Assembly (NCBI GenBank): GCA_035578905.1
Contig: JAQJVL010000798.1
Span: 1-64,000, forward strand
From: Stictocephala bisonia
Lineage: Eukaryota > Arthropoda > Insecta > Hemiptera > Membracidae
Direction of reading: 5' to 3'
DNA: 64,000 nt
Under the pieces are notes generated by a model. That model searched no databases and was not told where the DNA came from. It saw nothing but the letters and a program-made list of their open reading frames with translations. Both the position numbers and the translations under genes were made by a program. This document shows positions 42,860 to 54,665 of this stretch, piece after piece (positions within the stretch are counted from its first letter, which is position 1; every line of letters begins with the position of its first letter).

Positions 42860-42990
42860 CTCTAATTTGGTTATTGAGGTCTGCTACTACAGCTGGTTTA
42901 AACCACACTAGCGCTTCATAATAGACCATAAAAACAGATGATAATTTGAGACGTAAATTTAACAATGAGTAATAAATCCATCCGTGTGCT
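42860..42990 (+). repeat. Dispersed repeat E, copy 1
   Basis: ACTACAGCTGGTTTAAACCA, CACTAGCGCT and ATAATTTGAGACGTAAAT are shared with 46265-46425 (inverted), 60865-61045 and 62225-62395 (inverted). Confidence 0.8.
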
Positions 42991-43134
42991 TATAAAATCA
43001 ATTCTAACATGCATTCTCTCCTCACCAGTCTTTAAAATGTTTGTACCTTGGACGTTTCCCATATTTAACATAACAGAAGTTTTTTTTAGCTATAGTTTAA
43101 TTTATTCGAAAATTTGTATTTTATTTTCTTGTAT

Positions 43135-43560
43135 ATGCGTTAGCATAGAGAAAGAATCATAATCGTCCAGAAAACAATTTTCTACCAAGTTGGATTAAAA
43201 ATTCATTTTAGGGTTCCCTGAACCCAAAAAGTGGGTTTTCCATTTTTTTTTGAAATTTTCGTTTTTTTTAATTTTTAAGTTAAACACATTTTTTTTTTAA
43301 TTTTTCACAATTAACACAATTAATTTTTCAAAAAACACAAAATATGGATTTTTATAAAAAATGGATTTTGATGATTTCGGAAAAGATTAAAATTTACAAT
43401 TTAAAATATTTTGGTAAAACCCGTAGGCCCCTATGTCTTTAACTTGATTAGTTTTTGAGTTATGGCAAAAAACATCTTTCGGATTCAAACTGGTTTTTCA
43501 TTTTTGATTTTTTAATGTTTACTATGGGCGAAAGTTTGTGCCAGTTCTTTGGAACCATTT
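43135..43560 (-). repeat. Dispersed repeat F, copy 3 (inverted)
   Basis: Starts at TGCGTTAGCATAGAGAAAGA and ends at GTTCTTTGGAACCATTTATT, the complement of the limits of copy 2; the middle has T-run expansion. Confidence 0.75.
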
Positions 43561-44650
43561 ATTAATTTATTTGAAGAGGGAAATAAAGTTTTGTATTTAA
43601 TATGATGGTGGAATAGTAATACCGAAACACGTAGTGATCAAATAAACAGAAACATCATTTTTGAATTGGTGACATGACAAACATAAATTTATATAAAAAT
43701 TTTTGAATTCCATTTTCTATTCTTTACTATTTTAAAGTAAAAAAAGGAACACATTTAAAGTCCCATTTTAAGGGCACTGACAAGTTACAAGTAAGATAAG
43801 TAAGACATAAAGTGCGCCGCGTGTAAGAAAGACACAATCACATATCTCGCCACAGGTCCCGTTAACTGTCGAACCGGGACCCATTGCGACCCATAAAACA
43901 CGCTTACCAATTCACCAACCCAAAACTTCCCTCGCCACTAAGGGCTCTTTACGACGGGGACAAACCATAATATATTGTACGAGAGTGTTTATTGTTTTAT
44001 AGGCCTTTAATTGCACTCATCTTGGATGGAAGTGGTAAAATTATAGTGCAAATTTCTTATTTATCTACCTTTGTGGAATTTATATGTAACAGAGCCCTTG
44101 CCCATTTTTAGGTTAGGTAATTTAGGTTGTATTAGTTTTGGTTATTTTATGTTAAGTTGGGTTAGGTTATTTTATATTGTCTAAGTTGTTGGGTTTGTTT
44201 AGGTTATGTTGGGTTAGTTTTGATTATTTTAGGTTAGATTTGTTTTTTAAGTTAGATTTATTTGTTTAGCTCTCACTTCAATGACTAGCTTTATCTCTCT
44301 CACACAGGTTCTTTAATAAGTTCGCAATCAAAGCGGCCGAACTAATCTCTTGGCTCAATTTAAATGATGAATCAGCTGTTATATGCTCCCAATCAAATTG
44401 ACTCTACTCTTCTATAATACTTTTATTAATGCTTTGATTTAACCCCACGTTTCTCACACACCGTAACCCATCATGACAAGTTCACGCGTACAGTTTATAC
44501 GCCTCCATCAATAACATTAATTAATATAGGGCTTCGACATTCTGTTATCAATGTCAATAATGTGGTGATAAAAGAAGACTCTATTGAACCGTAAACCCGG
44601 AAAACATCCCGAGGTTATCTTAGTGCATGGTGAAACTTATGTTGTACTAG
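43561..44650. other. Intergenic DNA with TTAGG-like tract
   Basis: 43600-43670 has ACCGAAACACGTAGTGATCA, a phrase common at ends of Penelope-type repeats. 44108-44260 is a GTTAGGTTATTTTA-type telomere-like tract, on the opposite strand to most tracts in the window. No gene recognised. Confidence 0.5.
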
Positions 44651-45310
44651 TAGGGATGACAAATATTTTCAACAAATGCTGCTATCGATATATCACAAAA
44701 CAAATATCGATTTAACGATAATATTGAAAGAAAAATATCGATATAGTGGTTAACCTATATATCGAATTATAAATGATTTATCTCTTTAAAATTATGCACT
44801 CATGTTTAGCTGTCACTATTTAGAAAAGCCTACTGAATATAAAAATTAATACATTTATCTAAACGAAACAAGTTGTGATCTGTGAGGTTAAAAGGAAATA
44901 AAACTTTCATCATTACGTTAATTATAAAATAATAATAATTAACCCTAAGTTTGGCGTCTCAGAGCTAGTGTTGCCAACTTACACACAACTACATTTACTC
45001 GTTCCACCCACCGCCACTGGTCTACTATATTTAAGTACGTTTGCCTCACGCAAAAAACTTGTTACAGATACTTTATTATATCAATGCATGTTTTGTACGC
45101 ATAAAAGGCAATTTAATGGTATTTTCGAATCGTGATAATGTTGAGTAGAGAAAATAACGACAATATTTAGTGATAGGATATACTCGTATATCGGAACAAA
45201 ATATCGATATGGTCGATATTATCGAAGGAAAATGTCGATACTAATATGTCGATATATCGACGAGTATTTATCGATATTTCCGATATATCGATGTATCGTT
45301 ACCATCCCTA
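44651..45310. mobile_element. hAT-type MITE, copy 2 (660 bp)
   Basis: Ends TAGGGATGACAA and TTACCATCCCTA; 8-base flanks TGTACTAG (44643-44650) and TGTACTGT (45311-45318) match at 6 of 8. Shares TATCGATA subterminal arrays and internal GCTGTCACTATTTAGA with 12872-13689. Confidence 0.85.
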
Positions 45311-46264
45311 TGTACTGTACACTATTCTATTAACTGACTGTATGAAGATAAAAGGGATGCATTTTGTATAGTTATGACATTTCAAGGTCTTAAATCGGGA
45401 AGTCTAACTTGTGCATAAAAATAAAGTCATAACCAACAAATGCTTATCACTATTTAAACGCATAGATAAGGTAATCTATTGCAGTGTATTGCACGTAATA
45501 CAGTATTAATGCATCAGCGTAACAAATCATCGTTGGAATATTGATATATTTTTATGAACTTATAATTAACCACGATTAACTTAATATCAACAGTTTCGTA
45601 TTTTGGCTCTTTTGTTGTTTTATCATTTTATTATTTTTCTGGAAATTAGTTTTATTTGAATTTGACAAATCTGTAAACAATTTTGTTTATACTGTATAGT
45701 ATTTATTCATTATACAAATGTTAAAATACTAAAAATAATAAATGGTAGTTATTATTGATATATTTTGATAGAAGATTATGTAACTAATTAATATAGCTTA
45801 GGATCAAATATTTACAAACAACTTGGGGATGCCTTTGTTGTTAAAACCCCGTCACTCGCAGCACTCGTGACACCTCAGACTTAGGCCTCGGTGAGTGAAT
45901 TTTGACTACAAATATAAATAAATAAGCGATTTTAAGGTAAAATCACTGGTAATTATATCGAACAGGGTCTTGTAACAATTGTTGTCTGAAACATTTTTTA
46001 TAGTAGATACATAGCCAAGAAATAGGAATATGATTTTTTCGGGAAAGCAAGGAAAATTACAAAAAAATGAGAAAAACCAAAACATATTTTTTTCACTTGA
46101 ATATAGCAATTTGGGTACACAAAGTTTTCGGAATATTGTCCTGATTACAAATATTACGAACTCGGTTTCAGTAAAGTTATGTTTTGTCAGGATAATGCTA
46201 GGTTGGTTATTGACAGGTTAAGTTTGGTTAGGTTAAGCTATAAAAATTATTTTTTACATAAATA
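45311..46264. other. Intergenic AT-rich DNA
   Basis: Includes the inverted GC-rich repeat fragment at 45845-45895 (CACTCGTGACACCTCAGACT, GGCCTCGGTGAG). No gene recognised. Confidence 0.45.
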
Positions 46265-46425
46265 GATTTCCAATCTTATGTTACATTTTGAATCTCAAAA
46301 TATCAGCTGTTTTTGTGGTGCGCTAATGTATTCCTGTGTTAATGTAAGTTTAAACCAGCTATAGTAGCAGACCTCACTAAATATCCAAATTACAGGCACA
46401 AATATTCCTACTACTTGGAATATCT
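46265..46425 (-). repeat. Dispersed repeat E, copy 2 (inverted)
   Basis: AATCTCAAAATATCAGCTGT, GTTTAAACCAGCTATAGTAG and GGCACAAATATTCCTA are in the same order as at 62225-62395. Confidence 0.8.
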
Positions 46426-46454
46426 ATTGAAGGTTTATATAATCAAGGCTATAA

Positions 46455-46630
46455 CCTACGCAATGCTATAAACATCATTACTTACATTCCAACAGCAGTT
46501 AACATTTCATAAACATTATTATTTACATTCAAACAGCTGTTAACATTTAATAGACATTATTATCTACATTTCAACAGCTGTTAACATTTCATTGACATCA
46601 TTATTTCCACTTGAAAAGCTGTTACTTTTT
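46455..46630 (+). repeat. 41-bp minisatellite, about 4 units
   Basis: ACAGC(T/A)GTTAACATTT recurs at 46492, 46533 and 46574, with a decayed unit near 46614. Each unit holds CAGCTG and GTTAAC palindromes. Confidence 0.85.
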
Positions 46631-46639
46631 GAATAATTT

Positions 46640-47395
46640 TAATCCCTCTCTATACTATTCGTATGGCCGGATAACGTACTTTGAAAGTGTTCCATGCTCT
46701 TCGGGATAAAATATTGAACAATGAAGACCTTATTGACAATTACGGTTAGGAGCATATCGTTAACACTTCAATCGTTACATTGATAAATAAATAAGGGAAA
46801 AGTTGTGGTAGCAAAAAAATGGCTTCACATAATAATTATAAGTGTTTTAAATTAATAAATGATAAAATATAAGTGCATACAATTTTAATAAAAGGTTTAC
46901 TGTACAAAAATAAATATACCATTCTAAATCACTTAAATAGTTTTGCTCTGATGAAAAATGTTGAGTTAATTTTGTACTTATAATTGCTATTTTACAAACC
47001 GACCCACATGAAATTCTGGATACTAATTTCGTTATTGCGTCAGGTCATTAATACTACAACGCTTGGTTTTTTCCACTAATAAATTAACACACAGTAAACC
47101 TGATAAAACTATCTTAACATTAAGAGACTTGTTTTTATAGATATCAAATTCGTGCTTCTTTCAGTAAAAACAAGATAAAAACAAAAACGATGAAACAACA
47201 GCATTCATTTATTGCTGTCTAAAAACTGCTTTGTTCTAGATAATTCTTTTTCTAGTTCAAAGGAAACGAGCCATTAATGCAAGGACATTAACTAAAAATC
47301 TACAGTTATTTATGTAATATATGAAACAAAGGGCACGTGTAAACTAATGTTAAATAGTTTTTTAACTAGCATAATACGTGTTGGTATATATAGTA
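46640..47395. other. Intergenic AT-rich DNA
   Basis: Nothing recognised. Confidence 0.4.
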
Positions 47396-47689
47396 CAAAT
47401 AAACGTCACACAACACAAATTTATTACAATATAAGCACAAAACGCACAAATATATTACAATACAAGTACAAAATGCACAAGTATTATGGTGATTGATTTC
47501 GGTGAACCTATATATAGGTAGATAACCTATATTTATATCTATCTATACCTCACCTTCCTCAGACCACAGGGATTCACAAAAGAACGGAAAATGGTGTTCT
47601 ACAACTCAATTTTTAGGCCTATGATGACGTGATCCCATTGGCTAGAATATTCAAAATGTCGACTGCTTCGATACTATTGTTTAATCCCT

Positions 47690-48050
47690 ATTGGCTGTTA
47701 CTTCTGTTCTTTTAGTCGCTGAAAATACATTATCAAAAACTATTTCGGAATCAAAATTAACCTGTTCATTCATTAATTTATCACGATCCTTACATTTTTC
47801 TTTAAAAATAAATAACTCTTCCCAGGCATTCATAGTACGACCCTTCTTAAAAATTTTTAGAATATCTACATTTTCATATATTTTATTCAAACTGTGGATA
47901 CAATTCAGAAGGTGTTTAGCTACATTAGATCTTTGGTTTCTTTTTTTTAAAAGTAGAGAGATGGTTTTTATATCTTTTGTTAAAATTTACAGTCTGACCT
48001 ATGTAAAACATATAACAATCATTACTTTTAATCTTATAAATTCCTGAATT
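47690..48050 (-). pseudogene. GIY-YIG endonuclease of Penelope-like element
   Basis: Starts NSGIYKIKSNDCYMFYIGQT, the GIY and YIG strands of the nuclease, then FNKRYKNHLSTF. The frame breaks in an A-run (TTTAAAAAAAAGAAACC on -) and continues as NVAKHLLNCIHSLNKIYENV, DILKIF, AWEELFIFKEK and LMNEQ, where the family has the catalytic Glu and an LLN-type end. A one-base slip in the A-run would explain the break. Confidence 0.85.
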
Positions 48051-48118
48051 ATTGAATTTATCTTCACTTTCAATATTCGGGTGTAAAATGTTCGACATAA
48101 TATTACAAGTCTTAAAAG

Positions 48119-48490
48119 CTACTCATAAATTGAATTTCTTAAATCTATTACTAACTCTTTGTGTAAACGGCCCATTGTAATGGAGAGATACATACTTCTT
48201 TTTTTCATTATCGGATATAATATAATAGAGTCATACGTTAGAAATAGTATGACTCTATTATGCAATTTTGTAATTGTTAAAAATAAAGGAATTTTGAGTT
48301 TGAGTTTGAGTTTAAGTGTTGTTCGTTTATCGTCTCGAATTTTATTTTCTATTTTATTCTTTATTCTACTTCCGATTTCATCAATGATTGATGCCTTGTA
48401 TCCATTTGCAATAGCTATTGATTTTATTACATTTATTTCCTGTTTTCTATCTGTAACACTTAATGATATTGAATACGCTCTATATAACAT
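48119..48490 (-). pseudogene. Penelope RT C-terminal/linker frame
   Basis: A 123-codon frame from YRAYSISLS through VIKSIAIANGYKASIIDEIG to GRLHKELVIDLRNS. The first 45 residues match the segment after the polymerase core (small residues, then I..IA..NGY...ID). Its upstream part, FLDLKI and GKPTQT, is in another frame at 48500-48660. Confidence 0.75.
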
Positions 48491-48780
48491 ACCTCTGAAG
48501 CTGTTTTGTGAGACGGGGAATGGACAGAACTGTTATTTATTGTACAATTGGTTTGAGTAGGTTTCCCGAAAATTCTATATGAAAGTTTGTTGTGATAGCG
48601 AATTATTTTTAGATCCAAAAAGTTAATTTCATTCATAGATTCAAGTTCACTGGTAAAACTAACATTAACTTAATGATACACGTGCTAAAAATAACATTAG
48701 CTTAATGATACACGTGCATTATACACTGTTATAAAACTCTCAAATTAATTCGATAAAACATTTAGTAGTATTAACTCATC

Positions 48781-49018
48781 CACCGTATTCACGCACAGTG
48801 GTGTTGACCCACCCACCAACCCATACACGTACACTGGTATTGATCCACCCACCAACTCATACATTTACACTGGTATTGACCCACCCACCAACTCATACAC
48901 GTACACTGATATTGACCCACTCACTAACCCATACACGTACACTGGTATTAACCCACCCGCCCTCACAGACACCTACAGTGGTAATGACCACCCAACCTCC
49001 AAGACACGTAAAGTGATA
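48781..49018 (+). repeat. 36-bp minisatellite, about 6.5 units
   Basis: Units of CCACCCACCAACTCATACAC plus GTACACTGGTATTGAC. Related arrays at 20145-20600 and, inverted, at 51425-51475. Confidence 0.92.
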
Positions 49019-49059
49019 ATTATGCATATATGTAGCAGTGAGAAACCATTTGGATTGAA

Positions 49060-49260
49060 GAGAACAGTCTCGTAAAGGTTACCACTTAAATGTAAAATAG
49101 AAATGTACAGCTTGGTTACATCGTTAATATGATATTTATTTTGTAGGGAATTATTGAGATCAGGGTTGGCAGCACTAGTCACAGCTGTGTGTGTTAGTTT
49201 TGACAACGACCAAAACGTCTTGACCCTAGCTACAGTAACAGAAATTAATAATCTACAGTG
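49060..49260 (+). repeat. Dispersed repeat D, copy 2
   Basis: TTTGTAGGGAATTATTGAGA, TCAGGGTTGGCAGCACTAGT and ACAGCTGTG, starting about 45 bases after the minisatellite. Confidence 0.75.
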
Positions 49261-49640
49261 TTGACAACTATGAGTGGGCTTTAAGAAATTAGTTAATTTA
49301 AACTTATTAAAATGCAGGAAACTAGCCTATGTTTTTACATCTTTAATCGATAATAATTAAAATTGTTATTAATACATAGTATATAATTGTACACACGTTT
49401 ACAAATAAAACATATGTAAATTGGTTTCAATACTGAGCGATTTAAATGTATACATGTTTTAGTTAAATTACTGAAAATATGCTTTATTGAAATGTTTGCA
49501 GATATGATTATTTTGTTGGAAATACTATCTTTGCTTTGGTTTTTTAAAATACAAGCTTATTACTTTATATTTAAACTCTTTTATTAATTCAAAATATGTT
49601 TGAGAATATTATATGCTAATTGGACATTCGGTATTCATCT
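49261..49640. other. Intergenic AT-rich DNA
   Basis: Nothing recognised. Confidence 0.4.
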
Positions 49641-50345
49641 TAGAACTCCCCCCCCCCCTTTCCACTGTCTCTAGAAGTATGTCCTAGAGCCCTGCACTAC
49701 ACTATATCCAAAAGTACCTTTTTGAAACTATCTCCTCTCCACTATCTCCTTAGGTACGTCTAAGAACCCCCTCTCCACCGTCTCTAGAGGAACGTCTCAG
49801 AACCCCCCTCTCCACTGTCTTTAGATGTACTTCTTAGAACCCCTCTCTCCACTCTCTCTAGATGTACGTCTTAGAACCCCCTCTCTACTGTCTCTAGATG
49901 TACGTCTTGGATCCCCCTTCTCTACTGTCTCTAGATGTACGTCTTAAAACCCCTCTCTACTGTCTCTAGATGTACGTCTTAGAACCCCCTCTCCACTGTC
50001 TCTAGATGTACGTCTTAGAACCCCTCTCTCCACTCTCTCCAGATGTACGTCTTAGAACTCCCTCTACTGTCTCTAGATGTACGTCTTGGATCCCCCTTCT
50101 CCACTGTCTCTAGATGTACGTCTTAAAACCCCTCTCCACTGTCTCTAGATGTACGCCTTGGATCTCTCTCTCCACTGTCTCTAGATGTACGTCTTAGAAC
50201 CCCTCTCCCCATTGTCTCTAGATGTAAGTCTTGGATCCCTCTCTCCACTGTCTCGAGAGGTACGTCTTTAACCCCCTCTCCACTGTATCCAGAGGTACGT
50301 CTTTGAACTCCCCCCCCTCTCCACTGTCTCCAGAGGTACGTCTTA
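49640..50345 (-). repeat. 36-bp minisatellite, about 19 units
   Basis: Unit CTCTCCACTGTCTCTAGATG plus TACGTCTTAGAACCCC. Variants of one or two bases change length locally (35-38). The - strand frame at 50123-50392 made of RRTSRDSGE-like units is a product of the array. Confidence 0.95.
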
Positions 50346-51420
50346 TGAAACTCTGTATACCTAGTGACAATTTTATTTCGTCGTGCAGACACGGCTAATC
50401 ATCTAGACACAACACAATATAATCATCGTTAAGTTTTTTTTTCTACTAGCAAAGCATGGCTAAACAACTAATCACAAGTAACCAGATAATGATCTTACGA
50501 TAATTTTTCTATTAATTATTGTAAGTATTTTACACCGGCATCCTTAAAATGATTCAAGTAACTAGAGAAAAATTTCATTTAAATTATGAATTCTGATTAA
50601 TTAAGTCTTGAATCCTCTTGAGTCGTTCAACGCTTTAATCTCGTCTTATGAAGATTATGCTGACTCACACTTTAGAAAGTTTAAACTCATACTTAGATAA
50701 AACTTAAATATTGTAGATTAAAGTCAGTATTAATTTTCACATGTCATTTTATATTGTTTTACTCTTGGTTCTATGACAATTATCATCCCTCCCCTTGCGA
50801 ACTAATTTAATAAACCTAGTAAATATTGTCGGTTACTTACGACATTGAATGTAAATGACATAAACATAATTCAGTTGCTGCTTATTTCTTTAGTAAATAT
50901 TTAGTTTATCTTTCTAGGCCAAAAGAAAATTGTCTCTCTGTACTATGACTAGAAAATTTTGATCTGCGAAACCATCGATTTTAGAAAATCTCTAGATTTT
51001 CAATGTTCATGTTTGTAATGATGAGAGAAATAGTCATTAAAAAACAAGATTTATTTATTTTTAGACCATCCGTCTGGATCATTCCGATCACTCTTGGCAA
51101 CTCGTCTGGAGAGATTTGATTGCTAAGAGGAAAATAATCTTTAGAAAAGTTCCTTAGGGAAAAGAAAAAGAAAATGAGGAGAGTTACTGTATGTTTATTC
51201 AGAGACACTTTCCACGTTCTGAAAATATATTAATATTTGCTAAAAACTTCATTTGACAAAATTTAATCGTTGTTATAACTTGGATAGAATCTATTTATTA
51301 ATTTATAATTTTAAAACATAATTTACCAATAACTCCCACGATTCTTTGTAATAATTTACAATGTAAGTTTTAATTCAAATTTTATTTGAAATATATTAGT
51401 AGCTATTTATTTGAAATACC
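50346..51420. other. Intergenic AT-rich DNA
   Basis: Nothing recognised; the 75-codon - strand frame at 50981-51208 has no motif. Confidence 0.4.
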
Positions 51421-51424
51421 ACTA

Positions 51425-51475
51425 TACGTGTATGGGTGGGTGGGTCAATACAACTGTACATGTATGGGTGGGTGG
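51425..51475 (-). repeat. Short inverted piece of the 48781 minisatellite
   Basis: Two units of GTATGGGTGGGTGGGT separated by CAATACAACTGTACAT, complementary to the array at 48781-49018. Confidence 0.75.
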
Positions 51476-51708
51476 GTATGCTTCTCACAAGTATGTACAA
51501 GTATGACAAATTAGCAGTAAATCATTTGGCATCTTATTTGTGGTTCATGGAACAATATAAAGTAAATCCCAGCAGTATACGGATTAACGCTAAATTATGA
51601 CAAAGTAAAAATGAAAAAAATAATTATCTTATACATGCAATTGTTAGGAGAGGAAATCAAAGTACAATTTTTTGCTTAATTTTTTTTAATTATCGCCTAA
51701 ATGGTTTA

Positions 51709-52520
51709 CTGTCGCCGCAGACATTATGTGCATCCGAGTTTGAAGGTTGCTTCCTAAGAAACAAAGAGACCTTCAAAAAATCTAATCACAACATTGTTTT
51801 CCTCCTATAACTGTACGTTATGACATATGCATTTCAAAATTTTACAAGTTTTAATCATTTTTATCCAAGTTAGAGCTAAAAATGTGTCGGACTTTTAACT
51901 TAATTTCACCGTACGTCACATTGAAATACGTGCGTAAATACTAAAACCCCTTTAATGTACCAAATTTATATTTTAATATAAGGTTGATAGAAAAGTTTTC
52001 TATAAGTTCTATACATATCATAATTTTAACTTTTCGAGAAAAAAATTGTTCATCAATTATCTGAAACATTGTTTTGTCGGCTTCTAGAAGTCGTATAATT
52101 TATTACTTGGTCTTGTTGTGATCCTAATGACATGTATAGTTAGGATACATTACTTTCATATGTGTAAGTAAATGAAGTTATTTTATATTAATTTAAATTG
52201 ATTAAACTGTATTAATTTAAAGTTATTTTGAATAGATTTAAAGTCACTTCATTTACTTATACATATGAAAGTAATGTATTATGTATATAACTATAAATAA
52301 GGATTACAATAAGACCAAGTAATTAATTATACGACCTCTATAAGCCGAGAAATCAATATTTCAGAGGTTTAATTAGAATTTGTTTTCTCGAAAAGTTAAA
52401 ACCCTAAAATTGATTAAACTTATATGAAACTTTCCTATGTACCGGTTATTAAAATATAAAAGAAATAAATTTACGGGTTATTTAGTAATAACGGTGTAAA
52501 TGTGTTACACAGTGAAAACT
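51709..52520. mobile_element. Long-TIR foldback element J, copy 1
   Basis: Starts CTGTCGCCGCAGACATTATG after TA (51707-51708). Inner arms at about 51990-52175 and 52225-52440 pair through ACATTACTTTCATATG, TCTATAAG... and TTAACTTTTCGAGAAAA. The right tip is missing: repeat F starts at about 52525. No coding capacity. Confidence 0.75.
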
Positions 52521-52524
52521 AGTT

Positions 52525-52790
52525 ATAAAAATAGAAAACTAAAGTTTCAAAAGTGAAAAAATAGTCTGGATATATTGCCTAAATACCTACATACAAAATT
52601 TCATAAAAATTGATCCATCCATTTGGTCTCCAGCGAACTGCATACACAGATACGGACAGACACCAACATTTTATTTCAAAATAACACATTTTGGTTCATG
52701 GGACCCTAAAATGGATTTTAAGACCAACTGGTAAACATTTTTTCTTTTCGATCACAATACTTTCTCTATGCTAACGCACATGGAAGGAAT
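52525..52790 (+). repeat. Dispersed repeat F, copy 4 (5'-truncated)
   Basis: AAACTAAAGTTTCAAAAGTG to CTTTCTCTATGCTAACGCAC; only the second half of the family is present, which suggests insertion with 5' truncation, as LINE-type elements do. Confidence 0.75.
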
Positions 52791-53480
52791 TAAAAAAAGG
52801 TTTATATGTCACAAAGTTACATGAAATCGGTATGTTAAAAAAAGCCAACGAGAATGTTGTAACAAAATTAAGTTTTGGATTACTATAACACTCAGGTTGG
52901 TGTATCACAAGTTTTCGGCATTGTGATACAAAGCTTCCTTCATACCGTTGTCACACTTGTGTTTTAAATGCTCTGCCCTATTGTTAGATAGATGAATTTT
53001 GGAATAGTGGTTTACAATGAATATAACTGACCGAAGAAAGAGATGATCTGGTTTTTAACCGTTTGGATTCCGTACAGTATAAGTGTGAAATAAAATAAAC
53101 CATTATTTAAAACAGGACATCATGAATTTATATACATATTAAAAATGCAAAACCTTTGACACGTAATTTTTTTGTTTAATTTAAATTGGGAACCATAACA
53201 GGTTAAACGCCGTACTACTTTTTACATAGGCAATGTTTGCAGTACACCTAAGTTATGATGTTGCGTCATTATTAGTCACGGCAAAATGACAAAATTTAAC
53301 AAATTTACTTCTCTATCACTTACGTTGTATAACCAAGTACCTGATACGAGGACTACTGTTCACACAATTACCGTTAACTATTTTATAACATTTTACCAAA
53401 TCTATCCCAAATCCTTAATTACATTACATTTTATATGCAAGAATCATAGTGTATATTCCACAGTTTCACAAAAGTATGCT
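52791..53480. other. Intergenic AT-rich DNA
   Basis: Nothing recognised. Confidence 0.4.
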
Positions 53481-53482
53481 TA

Positions 53483-54115
53483 CTGTTGTCGCAGAAATTA
53501 TGTGTACTCGAGTTTGAAGGTTGTTTACTAACATACCGACAGACCTATGATATGTCCAATCACACCATTGTTTTCCTCGTTTAATTTTACGTTTTAAAAT
53601 GTGCACTATTAATTTCATACTAAGTTTTTATATTTTTATCTTAGCCTAGTTGGAACAAAAAAGTACTGGAATTAAAACTAGTTTTCACTATGCATCAACT
53701 TTACACTTTTATTACTCAAATAACCGTTAATGTATCACATTTATGTTCTAATGGTTGATAGGAAATTTTTCTGTAAGTTTTATGAATTTCAGAATTTTAA
53801 CTTATTATAGAAAGCTCTTGTCAATTTCCTGAAACAAGGTTCTCGGTTTGCAAATGTCGTAAAATTAATTACTAGGTCGTGTTGTAATCCTGATGAAATG
53901 TATAGTTACTATAAATTACGTTTATATGCGTAAGTAAATGCAGTGATTTTAAATGTATTTTAATATAAAACATCTTATAATACAATTTAAAAATGCATTT
54001 GTTGTAACGTTCATTCAAACGATTAAAATAATAGTGTGACAGTATTCTTCATAGTCCTCTTAGATTTTAGCAAACGACCTTCGAACTCTAGTACACATAA
54101 TTTCTGCGACGACAA
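53483..54115. mobile_element. Long-TIR foldback element J, copy 2 (633 bp)
   Basis: Ends TGTTGTCGCAGAAATTATGT and ACATAATTTCTGCGACGACA are inverted repeats, flanked by TA (53481-53482 and 54116-54117). Its left half matches 51709-52175. The TA flanks suggest a Tc1/mariner-type MITE. Confidence 0.78.
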
Positions 54116-54439
54116 TACATTCGTCAGCTGAAACAGAATTTTAATATTGTTGTATGACAAATATAACAGCTTAAGAGAAGTAAAGAACATACTCGTAGAA
54201 TAAGGAGTGAATTTTTAATGGACGACAAGCATAAAGAAAAATCATACTTTTTTTGCTAATAATGATCGTAATTTTTACGTTCAACTTATAATTATTACAC
54301 TGATTTATTTTTATAAAAGTTCATTAGCATACTTCAATTTAATGAAATAATATCCAAGGAGTAGTAGTGAATATGGTTTAGGCCTATAGGTTTCTAAAAA
54401 CGTCCCTTGGCAACGAGCAAAATTGATAATGAATGAAGA

Positions 54440-54665
54440 GAGGGTCATATAGTATCACCATTGTAATGAAACTTGTCACCTACAGCTGGTATGTGATTAA
54501 TTTGTTATATGATTTATTTGTAGGGAATTATTGGTTTGAGAGTTGGCAGCACTGGCCACTAACAGCTGTGCATGTTAATAATGACAGTGTCCATCGCGCC
54601 AGCTGTCCTTACAGAGACCTCACGACACAGAAATTAATATTCTTCAGATGGCAACTTATCTTGAA
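54440..54665 (+). repeat. Dispersed repeat D, copy 3
   Basis: ACTTGTCACCTACAGCTGGT, GTGATTAATTTGTTAT, GTAGGGAATTATTGG, GAGTTGGCAGCACTGGCCAC and AACAGCTGTGCATGTTAATA. The open frame of 84 codons here belongs to the repeat. Confidence 0.8.

Larger units (their letters stand above)
47400..48662 (-). mobile_element. Penelope-like retroelement, 5'-truncated
   Basis: On -, from 48660 downward the frames give FTSELESMNEINFLDLKI and RIFGKPTQT, then MLYRAYSISLS, INVIKSIAIANGY and IDEIG, the conserved C-terminal (thumb) part of Penelope reverse transcriptase, followed by the GIY-YIG endonuclease at 47690-48050. Polymerase palm motifs are absent, so the 5' part is lost. Sequence at 47400-47570 is the 3' terminal repeat, also found as the foldback at 19558-19785. 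Frameshifts and stops make this copy inactive. Confidence 0.85.

Noticed and set aside
47691..48047. 118-codon + strand frame
   Set aside because: Antisense of the GIY-YIG endonuclease remnant, whose - strand reading has the recognisable motifs.
48781..50345. CRISPR-like array
   Set aside because: Units are contiguous without unique spacers; these are minisatellites in eukaryotic DNA.
50123..50392. 89-codon - strand frame rich in RRTSRDSGE
   Set aside because: Produced by the 36-bp minisatellite.
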